A DNA stretch of 64,000 nucleotides. Origin: Anderseniella sp963700735 (GTDB taxonomy: Bacteria > Pseudomonadota > Alphaproteobacteria > Rhizobiales > Aestuariivirgaceae). This document shows, piece after piece, positions 44,977-53,147 of this stretch. A program made the position numbers and the translations under genes. Under the pieces are notes generated by a model, which saw only the letters and a list, made by a program, of their open reading frames with translations, was not told the origin of the DNA and did no database searches. The first letter of the stretch is position 1. Each line of letters opens with the position of its first letter. The stretch is from NCBI GenBank assembly GCA_963700735.1, contig CAVOYR010000007.1, positions 442,566-506,565 on the forward strand, given 5' to 3'.

Positions 44977-46448
44977 TGCATCTGGCTGAAGCACTCCCGC
45001 TGTTGATGTTTGCAGCCCTCGCGCTGCTGCTGTTTTCCGGCTACCCGGTCGCGTGGGTTCTGGGCGGCATTGGACTGGGGTTCGCCTTCCTGGCGATCTG
45101 GATCGATCCGTTCCTGTTCGACTGGCCGCAGTTCGGGGCCATCCCGTCGCGCATCTTCGGGGCCATCGCGGAAAACCTCATCCTGACCGCCATTCCGATG
45201 TTCATCTTCATGGGCACCATGCTGGAACGATCCGGCGTCGCCCGGGACCTGCTCAATTGCCTGCAGGTGCTGCTGCGCCGCGTGCCGGGCGGGCTGGCCC
45301 TGTCGGTTACGCTGATGGGAACCATCCTGGCGGCCACCACCGGCATCATCGGAGCTTCCGTGGTGATGATGTCACTGCTGGCGCTGCCGGTGATGACGCA
45401 GCGCAACTACGCCCCCACCCTCGCAACCGGCACCATCGCCGCCTCGGGCACGCTGGGCATCCTGATCCCGCCGTCGATCATGCTGGTCATCATGGCTGAC
45501 CTGTTGTCACGGTCGGTGGGCAACCTGTTCGTGGCCGCGATCATCCCCGGGTTCATGCTGTCGGGGCTTTACATCCTGTACATCATCACGCGTTGCGCCA
45601 TCAGCCCGCACCTCGCACCGAGGCTTCCCGACGACATGGGGCCGCAAACAACCGGCGGCCTGCTGGTCATGGTGGTCAGGAGCTTCATCCCGCCCATCAT
45701 CCTCATCACCATGGTGCTGGGCTCGATCCTGTTCGGGTTTGCCACCCCGACAGAGGCTGCCGGTGTCGGTGCCATCGGGGCCGTGCTGCTGGCTGCCGTC
45801 AATCTGGTCATCCTGCCGGCGCTCGGCGTGAAGGACATGAACTTCGAGGGCCAGGCCGACGTGGACCTTGGCGACAAGGTTGCCGGCGAGACCATTGGCC
45901 AACGCCTCGGCAGCTTCTGGCAGGTGGTCAAGAGTGTGGTCTATCGCTCTGCCCTGACCAACGGCATGCTGTTCGGCATTTTCATTGGCGCCACGCTGTT
46001 CTCGTTCGTGTTCCGCACTTTGGGTGGCGACGACATCGTCATCGAGATTGTCAACGGGCTGGGCCTTGGCTCGTGGGGCCTGCTGTTCCTGCTGATGGCG
46101 ATCGTGTTCTTCCTGGGCTTCTTCTTCGACTGGATCGAGATCACCCTGATCGTGCTGCCGGTGTTTTCGCCGATCATCGAGCTGCTGGACTTTGGCGATC
46201 ACGTGGCCAAGGTGGACGTGGTCTACTGGTTTGCCATCCTGCTGGCGGTCAACCTGCAGACGTCGTTCCTCACGCCGCCGTTCGGATTTGCACTGTTCTA
46301 CATGAAGGCGGTGGCACCCAAATCGATCAAGATCCAGCAGATCTATCGCGGCATCATTCCGTTCGTGATCCTGCAGCTGGTCGGCCTGGGTCTGGTCATG
46401 ACCTTCCCGCAACTTGCCATGTGGCTGCCCAATAAGTTGCTGAACTAG
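44976..46448 (+). CDS. dctM: TRAP transporter large permease (DctM)
   Basis: A 490-aa membrane permease that carries out sodium-coupled uptake. Family blocks are IPMFIFMGTMLERSGVARDLL, TTGIIGASVVMMSLLALPVM, GTLGILIPPSIMLVIMADLL, FATPTEAAGVGAIGAVLL and FFLGFFFDWIEITLIVLPVFSPI (split by the helices). It is about 60 aa longer than the common 430-aa form because of a hydrophilic stretch around residues 285-325 (VKDMNFEGQADVDLGDKVAG), seen in other TakP-type systems as far as I recall. It ends before a strong terminator. Confidence 0.9.
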   Translation: MHLAEALPLLMFAALALLLFSGYPVAWVLGGIGLGFAFLAIWIDPFLFDWPQFGAIPSRIFGAIAENLILTAIPMFIFMGTMLERSGVARDLLNCLQVLLRRVPGGLALSVTLMGTILAATTGIIGASVVMMSLLALPVMTQRNYAPTLATGTIAASGTLGILIPPSIMLVIMADLLSRSVGNLFVAAIIPGFMLSGLYILYIITRCAISPHLAPRLPDDMGPQTTGGLLVMVVRSFIPPIILITMVLGSILFGFATPTEAAGVGAIGAVLLAAVNLVILPALGVKDMNFEGQADVDLGDKVAGETIGQRLGSFWQVVKSVVYRSALTNGMLFGIFIGATLFSFVFRTLGGDDIVIEIVNGLGLGSWGLLFLLMAIVFFLGFFFDWIEITLIVLPVFSPIIELLDFGDHVAKVDVVYWFAILLAVNLQTSFLTPPFGFALFYMKAVAPKSIKIQQIYRGIIPFVILQLVGLGLVMTFPQLAMWLPNKLLN

Positions 46449-46470
46449 CATCACAGCAACAAAACAAAAA

Positions 46471-46492
46471 GCCGGCAGAGCGATCTGCCGGC
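46471..46492. terminator. Bidirectional terminator between dctM and cytochrome c gene
   Basis: A perfect 9-bp stem GCCGGCAGA / TCTGCCGGC with a GCGA loop. It is flanked by AAAACAAAAA on the left (a T run for minus-strand transcripts) and ATTTCT on the right, so it fits termination of both dctPQM and the convergent cytochrome c gene. Confidence 0.85.
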
Positions 46493-46544
46493 ATTTCTGT
46501 AGTCTGGATGAGGAGCAGCGAGCAGCTGCCCCTCGAAAGTCTTC

Positions 46545-46940
46545 TTACTGGCTGAGCGACTTCAGGTAAGCCACAACGTCCTTGCGCTCGTCTTCCTTCT
46601 TCAGCTTGAAGGCCATCTTGGACTTGCCGCCGATGAATGCAGCCGGATCTTCGAGGTAGGCGGACAGCTTGGCTTCGTCCCAGGCGCCGATCTCGGCAGC
46701 CTTGGCGGTGATGCCTTCGCCATACTTGTAGCCTTCCACGGAAGCAGCCTGGCGGCCAACGACACCCTTGAGGTGCGGGCCAACCTTGTTCTTCTCTTCA
46801 GTTGCCACGTGGCAGGCCTGGCACTTCTTGAACACCTTCTCGCCCTTGGCAGCATCACCTGCATCCTGGGCAAATGCGGCACCAGCCGACAGGGACAGGG
46901 CTGCAACGGCAGCCAGAGCAATCGAATTCACAAAACGCAT
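46545..46940 (-). CDS. Soluble periplasmic cytochrome c (c2-type)
   Basis: A 131-aa class I cytochrome c. Sec signal MRFVNSIALAAVAALSLSA with cleavage at AFAQD; heme site KKCQACH (CxxCH) soon after the mature N terminus; GPHLKGVVGRQAAS and the axial methionine in KSKMAFKLKKEDERKDVVAYLKSL. It can carry electrons from the bc1 complex or from periplasmic dehydrogenases to an oxidase; the periplasmic molybdoenzyme downstream is a possible partner, as inference. Start MRFVNS at 46940 has GGAGG upstream. Confidence 0.92.
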   Translation of the reverse strand: MRFVNSIALAAVAALSLSAGAAFAQDAGDAAKGEKVFKKCQACHVATEEKNKVGPHLKGVVGRQAASVEGYKYGEGITAKAAEIGAWDEAKLSAYLEDPAAFIGGKSKMAFKLKKEDERKDVVAYLKSLSQ

Positions 46941-47177
46941 GTTTTCCTCCATGGAACTACAGGGCAGTCAGTTCTTGAAACGCGCCCCTCGCGCAATCGT
47001 TGCCTAAATGCCCCCTTGTTCGCGGTTTTGCAAGGGTGCCTTTGGTCGCGATCATGCTCACACTCTGCCAAATGGGTAAATAATCCACCTTGTGGAATGG
47101 TTTGTTGATCTGACCGGTGCTGTGTGATGACTGACGCCAAACCAAAAACATTAACAGTCGATCTGGAGACGATACTC

Positions 47178-49349
47178 ATGGCAACGACCGTGAAACGCGG
47201 CGGCTTGACCGTTGCAGAAAACCTTGCCCGCTTCATCGAGCAGGAAGCGCTGCCCGGCACCGGCCTTTCGGCGGATGCATTCTGGCAGGCGGCTGACGGC
47301 GTGGTGCACAGGTTTGCCCCGAAGATCGGTTCGCTGCTGCGCAAGCGCAAGTCGCTGCAGAACCGGATCAACCGTTGGCACAAGCAGCAGGCGGGCTCCG
47401 CCATCGACCCGCACGCCTACCGCAAGTTCCTTGAGGAAATCGGCTACATCGTGCCCGAGGGCGAGGATTTCTCCGCCACCACGCGCAACGTTGACGAGGA
47501 AATCTCCACCGTCGCCGGCCCGCAGCTGGTGGTGCCGGTGATGAACGCCCGCTATGCCCTCAACGCCGCCAATGCCCGCTTCGGCTCGCTCTATGATGCG
47601 CTGTACGGCACCGATGCGATTTCAGAAGACGGCGGCGCTACCAGGGCGGGCGGTTACAACCCGGCGCGAGGACGCAAGGTCATCGCCTGGGCGCGGCAGT
47701 TCCTCGATGACGCGGCACCGGTGTTCGGCGGCTCTCATGCCGAAGTGTCGAGGTATTTCATCCAGGGCCGCAAGCTGGCCATGTCGCTTGAGTCAGGGGC
47801 CGTTACCGGTCTGGTCGACAACGCCCAGTTCAAGGGCTTCAGGGGTGACAGGAACGACCCCTCGGCCATCCTGCTGGTCAACAACGGCCTGCACATTGAG
47901 ATCGTCATCGACAAGGACCATCCCATCGGCTCGACGGACCAGGCCGGCGTTGCCGACGTGATCATCGAAAGCGCCATGTCAACCATCATGGATTGCGAGG
48001 ACTCGGTCGCAGCAGTTGATGCTGCGGACAAGGTCGTCGTCTATCGCAACTGGCTGGGCCTGATGAAGGGTGACCTCGCCGACACCTTTGACAAGGGCGG
48101 CCGCCAGGTCACCCGCAAGCTGGTGCCGCACCGCGAGTACACCGGCGTCAACGGCAAGCCGCTGGTGCTGCATTCCCACTCGCTGATGCTGGTGCGCAAT
48201 GTCGGCCTGCTGATGACCATCGGTGCCATGCAGGATCGCGATGGCAACGACGTGCCCGAAACCCTGCTGGATGCGCTGGTCAACACCGCCATTGCCATGC
48301 ATGACGTCGGACCGAACGGCCGGCTGTCCAACTCGCGCAAGGGGTCGGTCTACGTGGTCGTGCCGAAACTGCACGGACCGAAGGAAGTGGCGCTGGTCAA
48401 CCAGGTCTACACCTCCATCGAGGCTGCCTGGGGCCTGAAGCGCAACACGGTGAAGATGGGCATCATGGACGAGGAACGCCGCACCACGGTGAACCTCAAG
48501 GAATGCATCCGGGCGGCGAAGGCGCGGGTATTCTTCATCAACACCGGCTTCCTCGATCGCACCGGCGACGAGATCCACACCTCGATGGAAGCCGGTCCGA
48601 TGATCCGCAAGACCGACATGAAGGCCTCGACCTGGATTGATGCCTACGAGCGCTGGAACGTCGATGTCGGGCTTCAGTGCGGCCTGCCCGGCCATGCCCA
48701 GATCGGCAAGGGCATGTGGGCGATGCCCGACCTTATGGCCGCCATGCTGGAGCAGAAGATCGGCCACCCGAAGGCAGGCGCCAACACCGCCTGGGTGCCG
48801 TCGCCAACGGCGGCCACGCTGCATGCCACGCACTATCACCGGGTTAACGTGTTGGACGTGCAACAACAGTTGAAATCACGCAACAAGGCAAAACTGGAAG
48901 ACGTCCTGTCGATCCCGCTTGCCCCCAACCCGAACTGGACAACCAGGGAAATCCGCAACGAGATCGAGAACAACGCGCAAGGCATTCTTGGCTACGTGGT
49001 GCGCTGGATCGACCAGGGCGTGGGTTGCTCCAAGGTGCCGGACATCACCGATGTCGGCCTGATGGAAGACCGCGCCACCTTGCGCATTTCCTCTCAACAC
49101 CTCGCCAACTGGCTGCGCCACAAGGTGGTGACGCGCGGCAAGGTGATGAAGGCCATGAAGAAGATGGCCGCCGTCGTCGACAAGCAGAATGCAGGCGACC
49201 CTGCCTACAAGCCAATGGCGGATGACTTTGAAAACTCCATCGCTTTCAAGGCCGCCTGTGACCTGGTGTTCGAGGGTCGCAAGCAGCCCTCCGGCTACAC
49301 CGAACCGGTACTGCACGCCCGGCGGCTGGAGTTGAAGCGGGCAGGCTGA
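47178..49349 (+). CDS. glcB: Malate synthase G
   Basis: Condenses glyoxylate with acetyl-CoA to malate. With the ATG at 47178 it has 723 aa, the classical GlcB length; an ATG at 47124 would add 18 residues. Signature regions include TTRNVDEEISTVAGPQLVVPVMNARYALNAANARFGSLYDALYG, IMDCEDSVAAVDA, GSVYVVVPKLHGP, EERRTTVNLKEC and INTGFLDRTGDEIHTSMEAG (quoted in parts). It allows growth on glyoxylate-yielding compounds such as glycolate or glycine. No isocitrate lyase is in the window. Confidence 0.96.
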   Translation: MATTVKRGGLTVAENLARFIEQEALPGTGLSADAFWQAADGVVHRFAPKIGSLLRKRKSLQNRINRWHKQQAGSAIDPHAYRKFLEEIGYIVPEGEDFSATTRNVDEEISTVAGPQLVVPVMNARYALNAANARFGSLYDALYGTDAISEDGGATRAGGYNPARGRKVIAWARQFLDDAAPVFGGSHAEVSRYFIQGRKLAMSLESGAVTGLVDNAQFKGFRGDRNDPSAILLVNNGLHIEIVIDKDHPIGSTDQAGVADVIIESAMSTIMDCEDSVAAVDAADKVVVYRNWLGLMKGDLADTFDKGGRQVTRKLVPHREYTGVNGKPLVLHSHSLMLVRNVGLLMTIGAMQDRDGNDVPETLLDALVNTAIAMHDVGPNGRLSNSRKGSVYVVVPKLHGPKEVALVNQVYTSIEAAWGLKRNTVKMGIMDEERRTTVNLKECIRAAKARVFFINTGFLDRTGDEIHTSMEAGPMIRKTDMKASTWIDAYERWNVDVGLQCGLPGHAQIGKGMWAMPDLMAAMLEQKIGHPKAGANTAWVPSPTAATLHATHYHRVNVLDVQQQLKSRNKAKLEDVLSIPLAPNPNWTTREIRNEIENNAQGILGYVVRWIDQGVGCSKVPDITDVGLMEDRATLRISSQHLANWLRHKVVTRGKVMKAMKKMAAVVDKQNAGDPAYKPMADDFENSIAFKAACDLVFEGRKQPSGYTEPVLHARRLELKRAG

Positions 49350-49376
49350 GCCCGCCTGCAAGATTTTGATTGAAGC

Positions 49377-49413
49377 GCCCGGTCATTGCGTGATGCATTG
49401 GCCGGGCATTTTC
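49377..49413 (+). terminator. Terminator after glcB
   Basis: GCCCGGTCA (49377-49385) pairs with TGGCCGGGC (49399-49407) with one G.U pair and a 13-base loop, followed by ATTTTCT. It lies 28 bases past the glcB stop. Confidence 0.7.
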
Positions 49414-49441
49414 TTGAGACAGCGCGACAGGATGCCAGCCT

Positions 49442-50335
49442 ATGAAGATCGGATTTGTCGGCCTTGGCGCCATGGGCCTTCCCATGGCCATCAACCTGGT
49501 CAAGGCCGGGCATGACGTCTCGGGGTTCGACTTCAACTCGACGGCACTCGACAAATTGGCTGTGGCTGGTGGTCAGGCGGCGGAAAGTGCGGCGGCTGCA
49601 GCAAGCGAAGCAGACTTCCTTGTGCTCATGGTAGTCAATGGTGGCCAGGCCCACGACGTGCTGTTCGGTGCCGGCAAGGCGGCGGATGCACTGTCGCCGG
49701 GTGCCTGCGTGATTGCGTGTTGCACGCAAGCCCCGGACCAGGCCCGTTCACTGGGCGAGGCGCTGGCTGAACGGCAACTGCTGCTGCTGGATGCGCCGGT
49801 GTCTGGCGGGGTGGCCGGCGCTGAGGGTGGCACGCTGAGCATCATGGCGTCGGCACCTGCGCGCGTGTTCAACAAGGCACGCCCGCTGCTCGATACAATG
49901 GGCCGCAACATCTTCCATGTTGGCGAGGAGCACGGCGCGGGCTCGACGGCCAAGCTGATCAACCAGTTGCTGTGCGGCGTGCACATTGCCGCTGCCGCCG
50001 AAGCGCTCCAGCTGGCCGAGGCCGCCGGGGTTGATCCGCAAGCCGTGTTCAACATCGTGTCGGGGTCTGCAGCGTCAAGCTGGATGCTGAATGACCGGGG
50101 GCCGCGCATGCTGGATGATGAACCTGCCGTTCGCTCGGCCGTGGACATTTTCGTCAAGGACCTCGGCATCGTGCTTGACCATGGCAGGGCCGCCCGGCAC
50201 GGCCTGCCATTGTCGGCAGCCGCCCACCAGATGTTCCTGGCAGCGTCGGGTGCAGGCCACGGCAAGGCCGATGACAGCCAGGTTATCCGCGCCTATCGTT
50301 CACTCAACAAAAAGCCTTCTTCCAGCAGGGATTGA
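49442..50335 (+). CDS. 3-hydroxyisobutyrate-dehydrogenase family NAD(P) oxidoreductase, threonate-dehydrogenase-like
   Basis: A 297-aa beta-hydroxyacid dehydrogenase. The NAD motif is IGFVGLGAMGLPMAINLVKAG, the substrate loop is LLDAPVSGGVAGAEGGTLSIMAS, and the catalytic lysine sits in GSTAKLINQLLCGVHIAAAAEAL (G-x3-K-x2-N). The NQLLCGVHIAAAAEA run followed by SAASSWMLNDRGPRML favours the L-threonate dehydrogenase (LtnD) branch over 3-hydroxyisobutyrate dehydrogenase. It is followed after four bases by the ureohydrolase, so the two are co-transcribed. Confidence 0.82.
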   Translation: MKIGFVGLGAMGLPMAINLVKAGHDVSGFDFNSTALDKLAVAGGQAAESAAAAASEADFLVLMVVNGGQAHDVLFGAGKAADALSPGACVIACCTQAPDQARSLGEALAERQLLLLDAPVSGGVAGAEGGTLSIMASAPARVFNKARPLLDTMGRNIFHVGEEHGAGSTAKLINQLLCGVHIAAAAEALQLAEAAGVDPQAVFNIVSGSAASSWMLNDRGPRMLDDEPAVRSAVDIFVKDLGIVLDHGRAARHGLPLSAAAHQMFLAASGAGHGKADDSQVIRAYRSLNKKPSSSRD

Positions 50336-50339
50336 TCCG

Positions 50340-51290
50340 ATGTCATCAGCATACAACCAGCCGCTTGGCGGCAACGACATGCCGCGCTTTGCCGGCCCCA
50401 CCACCATGATGCGCTTGCCGTCCGCAAGGACTGCGCGCGGGCTTGATGCCTGCTTCGTCGGCGTGCCCATGGACATTGGCACCTCCAACCGCTCGGGCAC
50501 GCGCCATGGGCCGCGCCAGATCCGCGCAGAAAGCTGCATGCTGCGCCCCTACAACATGGCCACCGGCGCTGCCCCGTTCGACTCGCTGCAGGTGGCCGAC
50601 ATTGGCGACGTGGCCATCAACACGTTCGACCTGAAGAAGTCGGTCAAGCTGATCGAGAAGGCCTATGATCGCATTCTCGCCCAGGACTGCGTGCCGCTGA
50701 CGCTCGGCGGCGATCATACGCTGACGCTGCCCATCCTGCGTGCCATGGCGAAGAAGCACGGGCCGGTGGCGATGGTGCACGTCGATGCCCATGCCGACAT
50801 CAATGACGAGATGTTCGGCGAGAAGATCGCCCATGGCACGCCGTTCCGCCGTGCGGTGGAGGAAGGCCTGCTGGCGCAGGACAAGGTGTTCCAGATCGGC
50901 CTGCGTGGCACCGGCTATTCACCGGAGGATTTCGAGTGGCCACGCCGGCAAGGCTTCACCGTGGTGACCGCCGAGGAGTGCTGGCACAAGTCCATGACGC
51001 CGCTGATGGCCGAGGTGCGAAAGAAGATCGGCAACCATCCCTGCTACCTGACTTATGACATCGACAGCCTCGACCCGGCCTTTGCGCCTGGCACTGGCAC
51101 GGTCGAGATCGGCGGGCTCACAACCTGGCAGGCGCTGGAAATCGTGCGCGGCTGCAAGGGCCTCAACCTGGTGGGCGGTGATCTCGTCGAGGTCTCGCCC
51201 CCGTACGACCCGTCCGGCAACACCGCCCTCATCGGCGCCAACCTGCTGTACGAGATGCTGTGCGTGCTGCCGGGGGTGAAGTACGCCTGA
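50340..51290 (+). CDS. speB: Agmatinase / guanidinobutyrase family ureohydrolase
   Basis: A 316-aa manganese ureohydrolase with the complete metal site: LGGDHTLTLP, MVHVDAHADIND and LTYDIDSLDPAFAPGTGT. Members release urea from agmatine, guanidinobutyrate, guanidinopropionate and relatives; the sequence does not decide between them, so the symbol is provisional. The start at 50340 (MSSAYNQPLGGNDMPRF) matches the family; the frame is open upstream inside the dehydrogenase gene. It may share a substrate pathway with the preceding dehydrogenase, or supply nitrogen from guanidino compounds. Confidence 0.88.
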   Translation: MSSAYNQPLGGNDMPRFAGPTTMMRLPSARTARGLDACFVGVPMDIGTSNRSGTRHGPRQIRAESCMLRPYNMATGAAPFDSLQVADIGDVAINTFDLKKSVKLIEKAYDRILAQDCVPLTLGGDHTLTLPILRAMAKKHGPVAMVHVDAHADINDEMFGEKIAHGTPFRRAVEEGLLAQDKVFQIGLRGTGYSPEDFEWPRRQGFTVVTAEECWHKSMTPLMAEVRKKIGNHPCYLTYDIDSLDPAFAPGTGTVEIGGLTTWQALEIVRGCKGLNLVGGDLVEVSPPYDPSGNTALIGANLLYEMLCVLPGVKYA

Positions 51291-51399
51291 CCGGGCACAA
51301 TTAATCCTCAATGCCGCGTCACCTTGGCCCCTTAGAATGCAAGGGCCAGCCGCCTATGTTGTGGGCCAGCCGCAAACAATTTTTTGAAGAGTGATAACA

Positions 51400-52032
51400 G
51401 TGCGTTCCGTCAAAGCCAGTTCCGTGGCTGATTTTGCCACGACCACCGCGCCCGGCTGGCAGCAGGTTCCCGTCGAGACCGTAGAGCTTGTGCCCGCGCC
51501 GATGGAAATGCAGCCCAATGGCTTCATCCAGGCTGACTGGCAGAACCGCGAGTACGGCCTGACGCCGGTCGTCGAGGCGCAGAGCGTGCACGACGGCGAA
51601 ACGCTGGCCGTGCGCCTGCGCTGGCCGGCTGTCCAGCCAAACACCGGTGGCCGCGACGGGTTTCCCGACGGGGCGGCGATCGCCTTCCCCATCAGGGGCG
51701 AACCGGCCCTTTGGACCATGGGAACCGACGAAGAGCCGGTCCAGTTCCTGCAGTGGCGCGCGCTGCGCAACGAGATCCGCTCGGTGATCGCCTGGGGCAT
51801 CGGGTCGTCCGTGCCTGGTTCCGCCGTCAGCGAAAGCGTCAACGCAGGCTGGTCGCAGGGATATTGGACAATTGTAATGTTGCGCACCCTTGCGGGCGGG
51901 CCGGAAGCCGCTACCCTGCAGCCCGGTCAGGCGACGCAGATCGGCTTTGCCATCTGGAACGGCTCCAACGAGGAGCGCGCCGGACTGAAGGCCGTCTCGA
52001 TAGACTGGACGCCCCTGACCCTCGACACCTGA
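51400..52032 (+). CDS. Type II DMSO-reductase-family enzyme, heme b (gamma) subunit
   Basis: A 210-aa protein of the ethylbenzene-dehydrogenase-related heme-binding family, the gamma subunit of enzymes such as ethylbenzene, dimethyl sulfide and steroid C25 dehydrogenase. Typical are EAQSVHDGETLAVRLRWPA, then FPDGAAIAFP, the methionine in ALWTMGTDEEPVQFLQW, and the C-terminal ERAGLKAVSIDWTPL, whose lysine is in the place of the axial heme lysine. Start is GTG 51400 with GAAGAG upstream. Unlike most known gamma subunits I recall, no signal peptide is visible. It is the first gene of the operon, whereas in ebd and ddh operons the gamma gene comes later. Confidence 0.82.
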   Translation: MRSVKASSVADFATTTAPGWQQVPVETVELVPAPMEMQPNGFIQADWQNREYGLTPVVEAQSVHDGETLAVRLRWPAVQPNTGGRDGFPDGAAIAFPIRGEPALWTMGTDEEPVQFLQWRALRNEIRSVIAWGIGSSVPGSAVSESVNAGWSQGYWTIVMLRTLAGGPEAATLQPGQATQIGFAIWNGSNEERAGLKAVSIDWTPLTLDT

Positions 52033-52055
52033 AACCAGAACGGACGGAACACCAG

Positions 52056-53147
52056 ATGAGCCAACGCCAGGTCGCCATGATTATCGACCTCAACAAGTGC
52101 ATCGGCTGCCAGACCTGCACGGTGGCCTGCAAGACGTCGTGGACGTCCGGCGAAGGCCAGGAAGGCATGTGGTTCAACCAGGTCTACACGGCACCCGGCT
52201 ACGGCACACCCAAGGACTGGGAGAAGATGGGCGGCGGCTTCAAGGACGGCAAGCCGCAACCCGGCGTACGGCCCACCCAGGCTGATTTCGGCGAAGGTGT
52301 CGAGTTCAACTACAAGGAAGCCCTGTTCTCGGGCGCCGGCAAGGAAGCGCTCAAGCCCATTGGCGATGAGCCGACCTGGGGCATGAACTGGGACGAGGAT
52401 GTGGGTGCGGGCGAGTATCCCAATTCCTACTTCTTCTACATCCCGCGTATCTGCAACCACTGCACCAAGCCTGCGTGCATGGAGGCCTGCCCGCGTGGCG
52501 CGATCTTCAAGCGCGACGAGGACGGCATCGTCATCATCAATGAAGAGCATTGCCGGGGCCTGCGGTTCTGCCAGTCAGCGTGCCCCTACAAGGAAATCTA
52601 TTACAACCACACCACCGGCCATTCGCAGAAGTGCGTGTTCTGCCTGCCGCGCATCGAGCAGGGCGTGGCAACTGCCTGCTCGCGCCAGTGCCCGGGCCGC
52701 GTGCGTTTCCTCGGCTTCCTCGAGGATGAAGACGGCCCGATCCACAAGCTGGTGAACGTGTACAAGGTGGCGCTGCCGCTGCACCCGGAATACGAAACCC
52801 AGCCAAACGTGTTCTACATCCCGCCGCTGTCACCGGAGAAGTTCGACGACGACGGCAACCCTACCGGCGAGGATCGCATTCCGCTTGCCTACCTTGAAGG
52901 CCTGTTCGGCAAGGAGGTTGGCCCGGCGCTTGAGAAGATCAAGGCAGAGCGCGCCCGCAAGCAGGCTGGTGAACAGAGCGACCTGATGGACACGCTGATC
53001 TCCAAGAACTTCCTCGACCTGTTCGGTCCGTTCCGTAACCACCCGAAGGATATCGAGCAGATCGCCACCCAGCTTGAGCGCGAGCCGGTGCGGATGCCGC
53101 CGCAGATCGACATCGCCTACCGCAACGGCGGAGGGTCGGGTCAGTGA
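52056..53147 (+). CDS. Type II DMSO-reductase-family enzyme, iron-sulfur (beta) subunit
   Basis: A 363-aa electron-transfer subunit with four clusters: CIGCQTCTVAC, CNHCTKPACMEACPRGAI, CRGLRFCQSACPYKEIYYN and CVFCLPRIEQGVATACSRQCPG. In the third group the position that is Trp in NarH or Tyr in EbdB is Leu, not Cys, consistent with one [3Fe-4S] cluster. The long insert after the first motif (WTSGEGQEGMWFNQVYTAPGYG) also matches NarH/EbdB/DdhB-type subunits. It passes electrons from the molybdenum subunit to the heme subunit. Its stop overlaps the alpha start (GTGA). Confidence 0.92.
   Translation: MSQRQVAMIIDLNKCIGCQTCTVACKTSWTSGEGQEGMWFNQVYTAPGYGTPKDWEKMGGGFKDGKPQPGVRPTQADFGEGVEFNYKEALFSGAGKEALKPIGDEPTWGMNWDEDVGAGEYPNSYFFYIPRICNHCTKPACMEACPRGAIFKRDEDGIVIINEEHCRGLRFCQSACPYKEIYYNHTTGHSQKCVFCLPRIEQGVATACSRQCPGRVRFLGFLEDEDGPIHKLVNVYKVALPLHPEYETQPNVFYIPPLSPEKFDDDGNPTGEDRIPLAYLEGLFGKEVGPALEKIKAERARKQAGEQSDLMDTLISKNFLDLFGPFRNHPKDIEQIATQLEREPVRMPPQIDIAYRNGGGSGQ

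Noticed and set aside
46941..47177. Riboswitch upstream of glcB
   Set aside because: I looked for a glycine-type or other known aptamer and saw no conserved core or paired domains.
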